This document shows positions 30,884-40,142 of a DNA stretch of 64,000 nucleotides, piece by piece. Position numbers and translations under genes: made by a program. The notes below the pieces were generated by a model. It was not told the DNA's origin and did no database searches. It saw only the letters and a list, made by a program, of their open reading frames with translations. How positions within the stretch are numbered: the stretch's first letter is position 1; each line of letters opens with the position of its first letter. Source of the DNA: Oceanobacillus sp. FSL K6-2867 (GTDB lineage Bacteria; Bacillota; Bacilli; Bacillales; Amphibacillaceae); the NCBI RefSeq assembly GCF_037963145.1, contig NZ_CP150144.1:1364001-1428000 (forward strand), written 5' to 3'.

Positions 30884-31744
30884 ATGACTGAACTTATTTT
30901 GATATTAATACGTTCTACAGTTGCTTTCTTCTTATTATTTATATTGACCAGAATAATGGGAAAGAAACAAATTTCACAACTTACTTTTTTCGATTATTGT
31001 GTAGGCATTACTATTGGTTCCATTGCTGCAACGATGTCTGTTGATCAAAATGTAAAAGCTTTAAACGGAATTATGTCTTTAATTGTTTGGGGAATATTTC
31101 CTATACTACTGGCCTACTTTGGTATGAAATCAAATACTTTTTCTAATCTAACAGATGGAAAACCGACCATTTTGATAAAAAATGGTGAAATATTAGAGGG
31201 TAGTATGAAGAAAAACCTTATGAATTTAAATGAATTAATGCTCCTATTAAGAGAAAAGAACGTCTTTACAGTATCTGACGTAGAAATGGCTGTTCTTGAA
31301 ACGAATGGAGATTTAAGTGTGATGCTAAAAACAGACAAACAACCCGTTACTTCAAAAATGTTAGGAATTCCAGTTGAACATGAACATGGTCCAAACATTT
31401 TGATTATGGATGGTAACATCATGAAAAAGAGCATGCAAAAACTAGGATATACAGTCGAATGGTTGTTAGGTGAAATCCAAAAACAGGGTGCTAATGAAAT
31501 TAACGATGTCTTTTTGGCACAAATTGATTCCCGTGGACAATTATACGTCGATTTATATGAAGATAAAAATAAATCAATAACCATTGAGGAAAAACCTTTA
31601 CTTGGAGCTAGTTTAAAAAAGATACAAGCTGACTTAGAATCCTTCGCTTTAGAAACTGAAGATCAGAAAGCCAAAAAAATGTATACAGAGCAGGCAAATA
31701 ATTTAAAAAAACTTTTAGATTCTGTCTTGCCATATTTAAAATGA
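30884..31744 (+). CDS. DUF421 (YetF-family) membrane protein with C-terminal extension
   Basis: A 286-residue homologue of the gene at 29636. Membrane part FFLLFILTRIMGKKQISQLTFFDYCVGITIGSIAATMSVD, then GKPTILIKNGEIL, REKNVFTVSDVEMAVLETNGDLSVM, and a C-terminal helical extension (about 225-286) not present in the first copy. Start at 30884 from AAAGGTGG. The two copies are clearly diverged, so they are paralogues rather than a recent duplication. The pair brackets a lipoprotein gene. Confidence 0.82.
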   Translation: MTELILILIRSTVAFFLLFILTRIMGKKQISQLTFFDYCVGITIGSIAATMSVDQNVKALNGIMSLIVWGIFPILLAYFGMKSNTFSNLTDGKPTILIKNGEILEGSMKKNLMNLNELMLLLREKNVFTVSDVEMAVLETNGDLSVMLKTDKQPVTSKMLGIPVEHEHGPNILIMDGNIMKKSMQKLGYTVEWLLGEIQKQGANEINDVFLAQIDSRGQLYVDLYEDKNKSITIEEKPLLGASLKKIQADLESFALETEDQKAKKMYTEQANNLKKLLDSVLPYLK

Positions 31745-31849
31745 AATTTTTATCCTCACCTATAGTTTTGCTTTTCTCCAATTAGGTAACCTTCCTATAT
31801 GTTCAGCATACAATGGATTCTGAATATTATTATGAAGGGAATGAAGAAA

Positions 31850-32392
31850 ATGTATTGGGTTTGCCCTCCACACTACTATTATCCCTCCCCCCCATATCAC
31901 TTCAATAGGAATATACTGGGTAATGGTGATATTAGGAATATGGTCCAATTGGAGCCTTTTCAGCAAAATGGAAACATCGATGAGTTCAGAATAAGGGATT
32001 ATGGACCACAACCATTTGTTTTAAATATTAATGAAGCAGCAAAAATAAATAATACGTATCGTACTGCTATATGGACGGGAAAACACCTACAAGTTACATT
32101 GATGAGTATTAATATTGGTGATGACATTGGCACAGAAATACACCCTGATACTGATCAATTCTTACGAATTGAACAAGGACAGGGAATCGTAAGAATGGGG
32201 CAAAATAGTAACAACTTAAATTTTGAAAGAAGGCTATCTGATAATTCGGCAATTATGGTTCCCGCTGGTACATGGCATAACGTAATAAACACAGGTAATA
32301 TTCCATTAAAACTTTATTCAATATATGCGCCTCCTCATCATCCGCACGGTACAGTAGAGGTAACAAAAGCCGATGCTATGATAGAAGAATAG
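31850..32392 (+). CDS. Cupin-domain protein
   Basis: A 180-residue soluble protein. Residues about 65-165 form a cupin: GDDIGTEIHPDTDQFLRIEQGQG contains the H-x-D/T metal motif, and VPAGTWHNVINTGNIPLKLYSIYAPPHHPHG the second motif. The N-terminus is Tyr/Pro/His rich (YWVCPPHYYYPSPPYHF), as in Bacillus spore-coat-type cupin proteins. I prefer the ATG at 31850, 9 bases after AAGGGA, over 31799. Metal-binding is expected; substrate unknown. Followed by a strong terminator at 32613-32653; 32393-32612 carries no gene. Confidence 0.75.
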   Translation: MYWVCPPHYYYPSPPYHFNRNILGNGDIRNMVQLEPFQQNGNIDEFRIRDYGPQPFVLNINEAAKINNTYRTAIWTGKHLQVTLMSINIGDDIGTEIHPDTDQFLRIEQGQGIVRMGQNSNNLNFERRLSDNSAIMVPAGTWHNVINTGNIPLKLYSIYAPPHHPHGTVEVTKADAMIEE

Positions 32393-32612
32393 ATAGTAAG
32401 ATCAATAAATCCGGGAGTACTCTTTGCTTTTTAAAATAATTTTTCTCTTCAACTCCATACAAATCCAAACATACACTAATGTTGCTAACTCATCATAAAA
32501 TCATAACTCAATCAGACCTGCATCTCTAAAAATCATTATCACCATATCAAATAAATTTCAAAAGAGAAAGTGCCTATTTATATTACATCTAATTTAAGAT
32601 GTATAATTTGGT

Positions 32613-32653
32613 GATAGTAAACCCTACCAAATTTTATTTTTGGTAGGGTACTA
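32613..32653. terminator. Terminator between cupin and lipoprotein genes
   Basis: AGTA..CCCTACCAAA paired with TTTGGTAGGG.TACT, 8-base loop, followed by T-rich DNA. Confidence 0.75.
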
Positions 32654-32813
32654 TTTCATTTTTAACTTTTTTCACCATATTAAACTAGGATAAATGCCGA
32701 TATATTGGCGTTATCTCTTTAAATTAAATTAGCTATTTACTTCCACTCAATCGTAGACGCGGGCTTAATTCCCCAATAACGTCAATACACTTCCCTCGAA
32801 TTCAGTCATTGTA

Positions 32814-33227
32814 TCAATCTTTTATAACTTCCCCTTGCTTTTCGATATAATCGGGTTCCTTTTCTTCTAAAGAATCAAAATCGATATCGGGGTGCCCATC
32901 TACACTCCAAAGTCCATCATCACGTAGTTCATAATATCGTGTACGAGTAGAATCTTCACTTTGGTCATAAACAACTATTTTTATATATTTTTCATCAGCC
33001 CAAATTGTTATATCAGAATTACTTCTCAAATCGTCTCCATAATCAATATTATAAAATTCATAATCCGAATCGCCAAATTCAGGCATATCTGATTCAAATT
33101 CTTCAATAGTTAAATTAACTAATTTTTCATAGGTTAAACCATCATCTTTTCCATCTACAATTCCACATCCTACAAACACTGTTAATAAAGTTATCAACAA
33201 ACTCATTTTTAACATGTGTTTATACAA
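32814..33227 (-). CDS. Lipoprotein of the island (intact copy)
   Basis: About 137 residues: signal MLKMSLLITLLTVF with lipobox VGC, then an acidic body (LTIEEFESDMPEFGDSDYEFYNIDYGDD, EKYIKIVVYDQSEDSTRTRYYELRDDG). No family recognised. A GGTGGTGAT ribosome site fits a TTG at 33227; an ATG at 33215 is the alternative. It ends the conjugation gene row, 52 bases after the yddI-like gene. Three decayed copies exist at 20.6, 26.2-26.5 and 28.5 kb, so it is a stable passenger of this element family. Confidence 0.7.
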   Translation of the reverse strand: MYKHMLKMSLLITLLTVFVGCGIVDGKDDGLTYEKLVNLTIEEFESDMPEFGDSDYEFYNIDYGDDLRSNSDITIWADEKYIKIVVYDQSEDSTRTRYYELRDDGLWSVDGHPDIDFDSLEEKEPDYIEKQGEVIKD

Positions 33228-33278
33228 TAAAATCACCACCATTAGAATTATAATTAGTTAACCTATGATATCACAGAA

Positions 33279-33770
33279 CTAATATTGAAAAAAGTTGAAA
33301 TCTACAATAAGCCACTCCCCACCTATATTCTCTAAGTCCAATTCAATAAATGAATTAACTATACTTTCTGTATTATCCAGATCAATTTGATTATCAAAAA
33401 CACCCAGCACCTTTTGTTTTTCTTCTACAGATTTACCTAAATATATATCTAAGTTACTTACATAAGAGTTTAATTCACTTATAGACTCATCATATTCCTC
33501 GTTAGGTGCAAAATTTAATTCTTTTAGAACATCTTTAGTTACATACCTTTCAATATTCTTTTCTAATGGCCTTCCTTGAAAATTAAAGTAAGCTAATATA
33601 AATTTTTCTGCCACTCCACCAGCTTCAATGTGAAAATCTTCTTCTGATGATTCTAATTGAGAAATTTTATTTTCCGTTTCTTTTAACTCATTTCTATAAT
33701 TGTCATTCTTTATAAATAAATATCCGATAAATAAAACAGCAACCGCAAGTAATAACCAGTATTTTTTCAT
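33279..33770 (-). CDS. Conjugation-row protein, YddI-like position
   Basis: A 163-residue protein with an N-terminal membrane anchor (WLLLAVAVLFIGYLFI), a short coiled coil (35-50) and an extracellular domain of about 110 residues resembling the NTF2-like folds of conjugation proteins. It follows cwlT by 4 bases, as yddI does in ICEBs1. Not shown to be needed for transfer in that element; function unknown. Confidence 0.6.
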   Translation of the reverse strand: MKKYWLLLAVAVLFIGYLFIKNDNYRNELKETENKISQLESSEEDFHIEAGGVAEKFILAYFNFQGRPLEKNIERYVTKDVLKELNFAPNEEYDESISELNSYVSNLDIYLGKSVEEKQKVLGVFDNQIDLDNTESIVNSFIELDLENIGGEWLIVDFNFFQY

Positions 33771-33774
33771 TTAA

Positions 33775-34851
33775 TCATTCCAATCCTAAAGCTTTTTTAG
33801 GGTCTACCTTTTCTGAATGTGATTGACCTAATTTGGTCAAATGCTCTAAATGCAGATGATTCCCTGTACTGCTTCCCGTTGTACCGCATTTTCCTAATGA
33901 CTGACCTTGTGACACTTTATCACCAACTGAAACAAATAATGATGTCATATGTGCATACCTGCTAAATTCACCTTCTACATGTTTTACTGTTACATAATTT
34001 CCATATCCAACATTTTTATGAATCGCTTCTACCACATCACCATTAGCTACAGCTAATATGTCATCTTGAGGTGAACAGCCAAAGTCTAATCCACCATGAA
34101 AGCTATTAATCTCCCCTGTAATTGGATGAATTCTTTCTCCAAACTCACTAGTTACCATTATCTCTCTTAATGGAAAAGACCAGTCACCATTGGACACAGC
34201 GATACTCTCACCTTGTTCTAAATAACGCATAACATTCTGGACATAATGTGGGTCACCATACCTTGACCAACCCATCTTTCGAGCCATATAATTACTAAAA
34301 TCTAAAGCTAATTCCATGGAATACTTACCGTTATTATGTTTTTTAGCATAGTCTATAAAACCATGCCCCATATTGTAAGCCTGCAATGCTAATTCCACAT
34401 CACCGCCAGCCTGCTCAAACACTTTGGAAAAGTATTTTACACCTTGATCAATCGACTTTTTGGGGTCTGCTAAGGTATTACGTGCCAATCCAAGAGATTC
34501 AGAAGACTGCATAACATCTAAATACCTTCCTCCCGATTCTTGCATTGCCATTGCCATCACAACATCTGTATGTTCTTCAACGCCATATTCTTTAGCATAC
34601 TTTTTAAAGTAATTTTCATATCTTGTCACCTCGGGAGCAATTCCACTACTAATATACATATCTGTAGTTTCTTGATTTTCCTCTTGCTCTAAATGTTCAC
34701 CTATCATGTCATCACTTGTACTAGACATAATTATAAAAAGAATAACCATACCAAATAACAAAAAGACAACCAATAAAAAGATAGCTATATAGATTTTCAT
34801 TTTCCATTTGCCCAATTTTACAGCAGGTATTTTTTCTAATTTCAAAGTCAT
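33775..34851 (-). CDS. cwlT: Two-domain cell-wall hydrolase of the transfer machine (CwlT type, with M23 peptidase)
   Basis: A 358-residue protein: membrane anchor (about 18-42), lysozyme/SLT-like muramidase domain (about 75-215; AMAMQESGG contains the catalytic Glu, LALQAYNMG follows) and a C-terminal M23/LytM endopeptidase (about 235-350) with HGGLDFG and HLHLEH zinc ligands. It would open the wall for the mating channel. ICEBs1 CwlT and Tn916 Orf14 carry NlpC/P60 as second domain, so the peptidase has been exchanged. It lies between conG and the yddI-like gene, its usual place. Confidence 0.85.
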   Translation of the reverse strand: MTLKLEKIPAVKLGKWKMKIYIAIFLLVVFLLFGMVILFIIMSSTSDDMIGEHLEQEENQETTDMYISSGIAPEVTRYENYFKKYAKEYGVEEHTDVVMAMAMQESGGRYLDVMQSSESLGLARNTLADPKKSIDQGVKYFSKVFEQAGGDVELALQAYNMGHGFIDYAKKHNNGKYSMELALDFSNYMARKMGWSRYGDPHYVQNVMRYLEQGESIAVSNGDWSFPLREIMVTSEFGERIHPITGEINSFHGGLDFGCSPQDDILAVANGDVVEAIHKNVGYGNYVTVKHVEGEFSRYAHMTSLFVSVGDKVSQGQSLGKCGTTGSSTGNHLHLEHLTKLGQSHSEKVDPKKALGLE

Positions 34852-34888
34852 ACTTTACCTCCATAAAAATAAAAAAGAGAAATGCCCT

Positions 34889-37039
34889 CTACGACATTCC
34901 TCTATCCATATCTCTTTCCTTTTTTCTTTCTTCTATAGAAGAAAGATTTTTATTTCGTTTCACACCTTTTTTATTAAAGCTTTCTATTGTTGCTTTATTG
35001 AAATTTAAATTCTGCTTATCACGAGTTGACTTTAACTTCTCTTTTGGTTCAATATCCTTTCCATTTCCAACGTTATACGAAGCATAAGGAAGCATCTCAT
35101 TTCTTTCCTTTTTGCGCGCACCATTCAAATTAAAGTTCTGACCATTTCTAGACGTTTCACCTTGCCTAATTAGTTCCTTTGCTTCTTTATTTAATTTAAT
35201 ATTTTTTATACGATCATTTTGACCAGTTGGTTCATATAGCGTATACTCTTTATCTCTATCTTCTCCTTCCTCTAACTTATTTTCTGTAGCCACCTTTTTA
35301 TCTAGACTTTGTTTTCTACGTTTTATTGGATCAGTATTGTTTAAGGGAACAACACGTTTAGATTCTTTAAAATTCTCTTCTTTACTTGTTTGTGGAGTAC
35401 GTGGAACATTCCTTTCACCATTCAAAGAACTATTCCTTTCTTCCTTCATACTGGTTCGATTCTTTGAATTTTTCTCTGGCTCATCACCATTACGCATTGG
35501 TGATTGTCGTTTTCTACTACGTCTCTTATTTATTCTTTCTCGTGCATCATCGAATCGCTTACTATAATATTGATTCATATTTGGCATGATAGTTTTATCT
35601 ATCGATTGAACACGCCCTGCTGTCACAAAATGAATAATGGAATTTCTTTTCACAATGATATAAAAGAACAGCACAGTTAACAGAAAGACATGTAAGAGAT
35701 ACATTCCTGTATCTTCTGGTGGTACTAATCTAAACAAGGTATACGTCAATAAATAGGAAATGAATATAAATATTCCTAGCAACGCTTTTATTAAAAACGT
35801 CGTGACTAGCTTCCCTAAGGTATTAAATCCACTCATTACAAATTGCGGAATGAAACTAAAGACAAACGCAAAAGGCAACGCTAATGCAATCAAAATTGCT
35901 AACAGTTGCAATGCAAAATTTAATAAACCTAACAAAAGAAATGGAATAGACAACGCAATAACAATAATAAATGTCAAAAAGACTAGCCCTGATTGTTTAA
36001 ACGCCCCACCCGATGCCATAGCTGAATTATTATTCTTATTCACTTCAATATAAGCATGGGTAATTCGATATGCTGAACCTGTTGAACTTAAATTAAATGC
36101 TAACATTCTATCCACACGATTATATTGATCAAAACCGAAACCTAAATCCTTAACTTTATCATTATTATTAATATCATTTTCCTCTGTAGTACCATAATTG
36201 ATTAAGAGATATGGTCGTTTTAGTGCTAAATCAAAATAGACATTGCGCATAACAGACATAGCACCGTTTAATTTGTCATCTTCATCAATATCGTTGATAG
36301 CTGAATAAACACCTTCCCTATCGTTTTCAAATATTTCCAACAAACCGTTACCAGCATTCACTAGGTAGCCTTGTGTTTCATTCGATATTGCATTCATTGA
36401 TTTTATTAGAAAACTAGCATTCGCTATCCAATACCCAGCAACAACCAAAACAATAATGAATAAGAGGAATTTTCTTATAGATTCTTTTGCATTGCCCTTT
36501 GCAAAAAATAAAAAGACAAGGTAGCCACATAAAAATGCAAACAACAATTCTGCAAAGTAATCTTTTAACGTTTCATAAATATCATCTGAAATTCTTTGCA
36601 AATCAACTGCAAACTCATCTAATATCTGTAATGAAAATAGCTTTTCTAAACTTGAATCTGTGACTATAACCACATGCTGAATAATCCCCATTAAAAAGTT
36701 ATTGATGCCATACAAATTAAACCCAAATATCCCATTGGTATCTTCATTATTTACCATATAGCGCTCAACAGGGTATTTTTTAATTTCTAACTCTACCCCC
36801 CCCTCCTTAATATCCTCCCCGTTTTTTGCCTCATCCATATATTCATGTGGGTTGTATTTTTCACTTAACATATCCCCGAATATATCTATTAACATTTTAC
36901 CTATTGGATTATCTACCTCTATAAGATCAGATATATCCCCCCCATTATCTTCTTCAGCAAAAACAGTGGTGGCTGATAAAAAGATACACAAAATTAAACT
37001 ACCAAAAACAGCCATAAATAATTTTCTACTTTTCAACAT
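34889..37039 (-). CDS. conG: Polytopic transfer-channel protein ConG (VirB6-like)
   Basis: A 716-residue protein: signal sequence (ending TTVFA), an extracytoplasmic region, at least six hydrophobic segments between about 150 and 450 (for example IALSIPFLLLGLLNFALQLLAILIALALPFAFVFSF), and a long charged C-terminal tail (480-716) rich in Lys/Arg/Asn. Matches ICEBs1 ConG (YddG) and Tn916 Orf15 in layout and position. It forms the inner-membrane channel core. I chose the ATG at 37039, 9 bases after AAAGGA; the ATG at 37045 is too close. Confidence 0.85.
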   Translation of the reverse strand: MLKSRKLFMAVFGSLILCIFLSATTVFAEEDNGGDISDLIEVDNPIGKMLIDIFGDMLSEKYNPHEYMDEAKNGEDIKEGGVELEIKKYPVERYMVNNEDTNGIFGFNLYGINNFLMGIIQHVVIVTDSSLEKLFSLQILDEFAVDLQRISDDIYETLKDYFAELLFAFLCGYLVFLFFAKGNAKESIRKFLLFIIVLVVAGYWIANASFLIKSMNAISNETQGYLVNAGNGLLEIFENDREGVYSAINDIDEDDKLNGAMSVMRNVYFDLALKRPYLLINYGTTEENDINNNDKVKDLGFGFDQYNRVDRMLAFNLSSTGSAYRITHAYIEVNKNNNSAMASGGAFKQSGLVFLTFIIVIALSIPFLLLGLLNFALQLLAILIALALPFAFVFSFIPQFVMSGFNTLGKLVTTFLIKALLGIFIFISYLLTYTLFRLVPPEDTGMYLLHVFLLTVLFFYIIVKRNSIIHFVTAGRVQSIDKTIMPNMNQYYSKRFDDARERINKRRSRKRQSPMRNGDEPEKNSKNRTSMKEERNSSLNGERNVPRTPQTSKEENFKESKRVVPLNNTDPIKRRKQSLDKKVATENKLEEGEDRDKEYTLYEPTGQNDRIKNIKLNKEAKELIRQGETSRNGQNFNLNGARKKERNEMLPYASYNVGNGKDIEPKEKLKSTRDKQNLNFNKATIESFNKKGVKRNKNLSSIEERKKERDMDRGMS

Positions 37040-37241
37040 TTCCATGTTCCTTTAAAAAAGCCAGTATGGTTTCACATGCATTTATTACACCGTTACAATA
37101 GGATATATACTCAACATCCAAATCCTTTCGAACCCCTTCTTCCTCATGTTTCCTTACTAAATCCCTTTCTAAGTGACATGTAAACTTATAATGCTCTTTA
37201 ATCCCATTTAATAAATTAGTTAAAATATCAAAACTAATCAC
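37026..37241 (-). CDS. Small soluble protein between conE and conG
   Basis: A 71-residue helical protein (LNGIKEHYKFTCHLERDLVRKHEEEG, CNGVINACETILAFLKEHG) with a GTG start; it overlaps conG by about 14 bases. Unrecognised. In ICEBs1 the yddF gene lies at this place, but I see no convincing similarity. Confidence 0.55.
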   Translation of the reverse strand: MISFDILTNLLNGIKEHYKFTCHLERDLVRKHEEEGVRKDLDVEYISYCNGVINACETILAFLKEHGNVEK

Positions 37242-37308
37242 TTACATCACCAACCTTCTTAGAAAGATTAAAAGTGACTACCAACTGATAGCCACTCTTT
37301 TATAGGCA

Positions 37309-37569
37309 TTACATCTCAAAGCAGAAACAATAGTATAGCTTTTTTTCTTCCTCTCCATCTTCACCTATTTCCACACTGAAAATAAACTTATAACTTTCAT
37401 CCTCTCTAGCATGAGAAACAATTTCAAACGTTCCGAGTTCTCCTTCTCCCATGTCATTCGCAATTTGAATTGCTTGAATACGGATTTCCTCGTTATTACG
37501 AAACATTTCTAATTCGACCAATTCTTCCTCAAATCTAATCCAATTTTCAACATCTACTACATAAGTCAT
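37309..37569 (-). CDS. Small acidic protein between conE and conG
   Basis: An 86-residue acidic protein (VDVENWIRFEEELVELEMFRN, FIFSVEIGEDGEEEKKLYYCF), good ribosome site GGAGAGGGAG. No recognised family; beta-rich C-terminal half. Position suggests an accessory or regulatory role in transfer. Confidence 0.55.
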   Translation of the reverse strand: MTYVVDVENWIRFEEELVELEMFRNNEEIRIQAIQIANDMGEGELGTFEIVSHAREDESYKFIFSVEIGEDGEEEKKLYYCFCFEM

Positions 37570-37634
37570 TCATAGATACTCCCTCTCCTTTTATATTAAA
37601 AAAATGGCTACCAATTTTTGATAGCCATTCCTTT

Positions 37635-40142
37635 TTATAAATATTTTTCTTCTGCATATGCGACCGCAGATTTATTCACCGTTTCTAAAGCCCCTTCCCA
37701 TTCTTCAAAGAGACATTCCACCGTTATTTTTGACGTTCTACCGAACACATCTTTCATTAAACATTGCCCTTGTAACATGTTATCCAACATTTCTATATTT
37801 TCTTCACTTGGTTCCATATTCATCCACTTTAGTATATCGGGTCGCTCATTTTCTTCATCAAAAGCAAACGCTACCCCGAAATTCCCTGTTTCATTTTCCT
37901 TCTCTCGTAAAGCATCTTTCGTACTTTGAGAAATAAAATATAACGCATTGTTATAACTTCTCCCCACACGTTTCATGCTCTTTTCTACTTTCTTACCTTG
38001 ACGTGAAGAAACAATAACCCATGCTTCATCAATAAATTCGGCTGTTTTTTCATCTTTATCCTGTTTTCCAAACAGTTCACAATACTTTCCTAGCGCTAAC
38101 ATAATCGCATTTGATTTCATTTGACTATTCGTATACGTATCTACACTTGCTGTTGCTTCTGGCAAATCAATATTTTCAATTTCAATGATACTTATACGGT
38201 CATTTAAAGAAAGCGCAGCATTCGAACCATCATGTATGCACAGTTTCAAAATACTATCAGAAACAACCTCATATAAAAAATCACCTGCTTTTGCTACAGA
38301 TGATTCTTTACTGTCTTTCATAATATCGATAATATGCATAGAACCAACTTGTTCCCCTTTTTCCTTCCTCTCTAACACTTCTGAAATAGCTCTTAAAAAA
38401 GCTGTGTGAATTTCATCTTTCCCTTTAAAATCATAGACTTCTGAAAAGATATCTTGAATCAATTCTTTTGCTTGGTGTGACGGAAGAAATGCAACAGGAT
38501 CTAATGCTCCCCAGTTATCCTTCTCTTCAAAGTCCAATGTGATAAACTTAAACTTTTCCAAATGCTCTACGAACATAGGAAAATCACGCTTAATAATACT
38601 ATCGTGTATGATTTTATCTATCCATTTTCTAAACTCTTTCTTTGGATCAATATATAATGCTTTTATATATAGTAGTGTTACATAGATAAATAATAACTTT
38701 GCAAGATACGATTTCCCACCACCAGTATCACCAGTGATTAATACATGTGGTGAACGATATTTGCTTCCTTTAATATTTTGATTCGCTAACATAGGATGGA
38801 AGAAAACAGGGTCACGACTTGATAACTTTGCACTTTCTAAATCCTTATGCTTATTAAATCTATCCACCCATCCAATAAAAAAGCCTATTTTTGAACCAAT
38901 ATCGGAATTTACACCAAATAAACTTTCTCCTAATCCATTTTGTGTGGTTGGTTGCAACCAATTTCTATCTGTTGCTTCCAATTTTTCACCCGGTAGCATT
39001 CGATAAAACAAACTTAATTGGTCGGCAGTCGGAACACGACAGATAATATTCAACTGTTTAAAATATCGTACTACTTGTTTAGCACGTGTTAAACATTCTT
39101 TTTTATCTCTTCCAGTAACCGCAATCGTTGCAATCCAGTTCATCATAGAAACATCATGACTTTTTATCTTATCTTGTAGGTCTCTAATCAAATAATGACT
39201 ATCTACTACAGATGAATCAATTGAATCTCCTGTCATTGCCTGCTCATTAGCTGATTCTTTTAATTCCTTCCCTTTTAGATTTAACTTTAATTTCGTTTTA
39301 CTTTTTCCTTCAGCTTGAATTTTATAATCTATTCCTACTTCAAACGGCAATGATTGTGCTTCATAAAAAATATCACTTTCAGCCATATTATCGGGAAACT
39401 CATCAATCACAACAAAAGTTAAGTAACCTTCATCCTGTTCACTACTCAACTTCAAGCATGATGATTCTCCTGGATCAATAATGGTGTTTGTTATTGCTTT
39501 GAAACTTCCATTTTCCATCTCTTCTGCTACATCATGATTCAGCCCTCGTATAAAATCGTAACGGTTAACGTAGATCAATTCTTCTTCATCTAAACGTAAA
39601 CCATTAACTCCTGCCACCACTTTATAAACCGTATCTTCCATTTCCTCAAATTGTTCAAAAAAGAAGGCAGGAACATTTTGTTCCCACCCAATCAAATTAA
39701 CAAACGCATCTGTCACATTGGAAAAAATAGAGAAAGCATTCTCTTTTAGACTTTCATCTAGCTTTACAAATGCATTTTTTAATTTAATCCCTATAATAAA
39801 ATCATTCTTTGTCATATTCCCCAGTCGAGAAGTTAGGATATTTTCCGTTTCTCCTAAATAATATAATCCAACATCCTCACTATCTTTCGATAAATCTAAA
39901 CTTAAGTCATTAAAACGTTCCCTTAAACGAAATTCTTGAGGATACATCTTTAAATGAAAATCCTCATATTCCGTTACTTCTTCAAAGAACCTCCTCCATT
40001 TACGCTTATAGTTTTCCACCACCTTCTTATTTTGTATCGGAATAGATTCACTCTTTATCCGATAATATGCCAACACGTCTCCCGTTCTCGTTAAAAGCAT
40101 ATTGTTTCTGATCGTTTTTATTGCTGGTTTCAGTTTTACCAT
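37635..40142 (-). CDS. conE: Conjugation ATPase ConE (VirB4-like)
   Basis: A 835-residue VirB4/HerA-type ATPase: Walker A ITGDTGGGKSYLAK at about residue 470, Walker B segment FIDEAWVIVSS at about 700, and a C-terminal FISQSTKDAL arginine-finger region. It energises DNA/protein transfer at the membrane together with ConB, C, D and G. The start at 40142 follows GGTGGAG; it overlaps the 3' end of conD by about 95 bases in another frame. ICEBs1 ConE is of the same size. Confidence 0.93.
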   Translation of the reverse strand: MVKLKPAIKTIRNNMLLTRTGDVLAYYRIKSESIPIQNKKVVENYKRKWRRFFEEVTEYEDFHLKMYPQEFRLRERFNDLSLDLSKDSEDVGLYYLGETENILTSRLGNMTKNDFIIGIKLKNAFVKLDESLKENAFSIFSNVTDAFVNLIGWEQNVPAFFFEQFEEMEDTVYKVVAGVNGLRLDEEELIYVNRYDFIRGLNHDVAEEMENGSFKAITNTIIDPGESSCLKLSSEQDEGYLTFVVIDEFPDNMAESDIFYEAQSLPFEVGIDYKIQAEGKSKTKLKLNLKGKELKESANEQAMTGDSIDSSVVDSHYLIRDLQDKIKSHDVSMMNWIATIAVTGRDKKECLTRAKQVVRYFKQLNIICRVPTADQLSLFYRMLPGEKLEATDRNWLQPTTQNGLGESLFGVNSDIGSKIGFFIGWVDRFNKHKDLESAKLSSRDPVFFHPMLANQNIKGSKYRSPHVLITGDTGGGKSYLAKLLFIYVTLLYIKALYIDPKKEFRKWIDKIIHDSIIKRDFPMFVEHLEKFKFITLDFEEKDNWGALDPVAFLPSHQAKELIQDIFSEVYDFKGKDEIHTAFLRAISEVLERKEKGEQVGSMHIIDIMKDSKESSVAKAGDFLYEVVSDSILKLCIHDGSNAALSLNDRISIIEIENIDLPEATASVDTYTNSQMKSNAIMLALGKYCELFGKQDKDEKTAEFIDEAWVIVSSRQGKKVEKSMKRVGRSYNNALYFISQSTKDALREKENETGNFGVAFAFDEENERPDILKWMNMEPSEENIEMLDNMLQGQCLMKDVFGRTSKITVECLFEEWEGALETVNKSAVAYAEEKYL

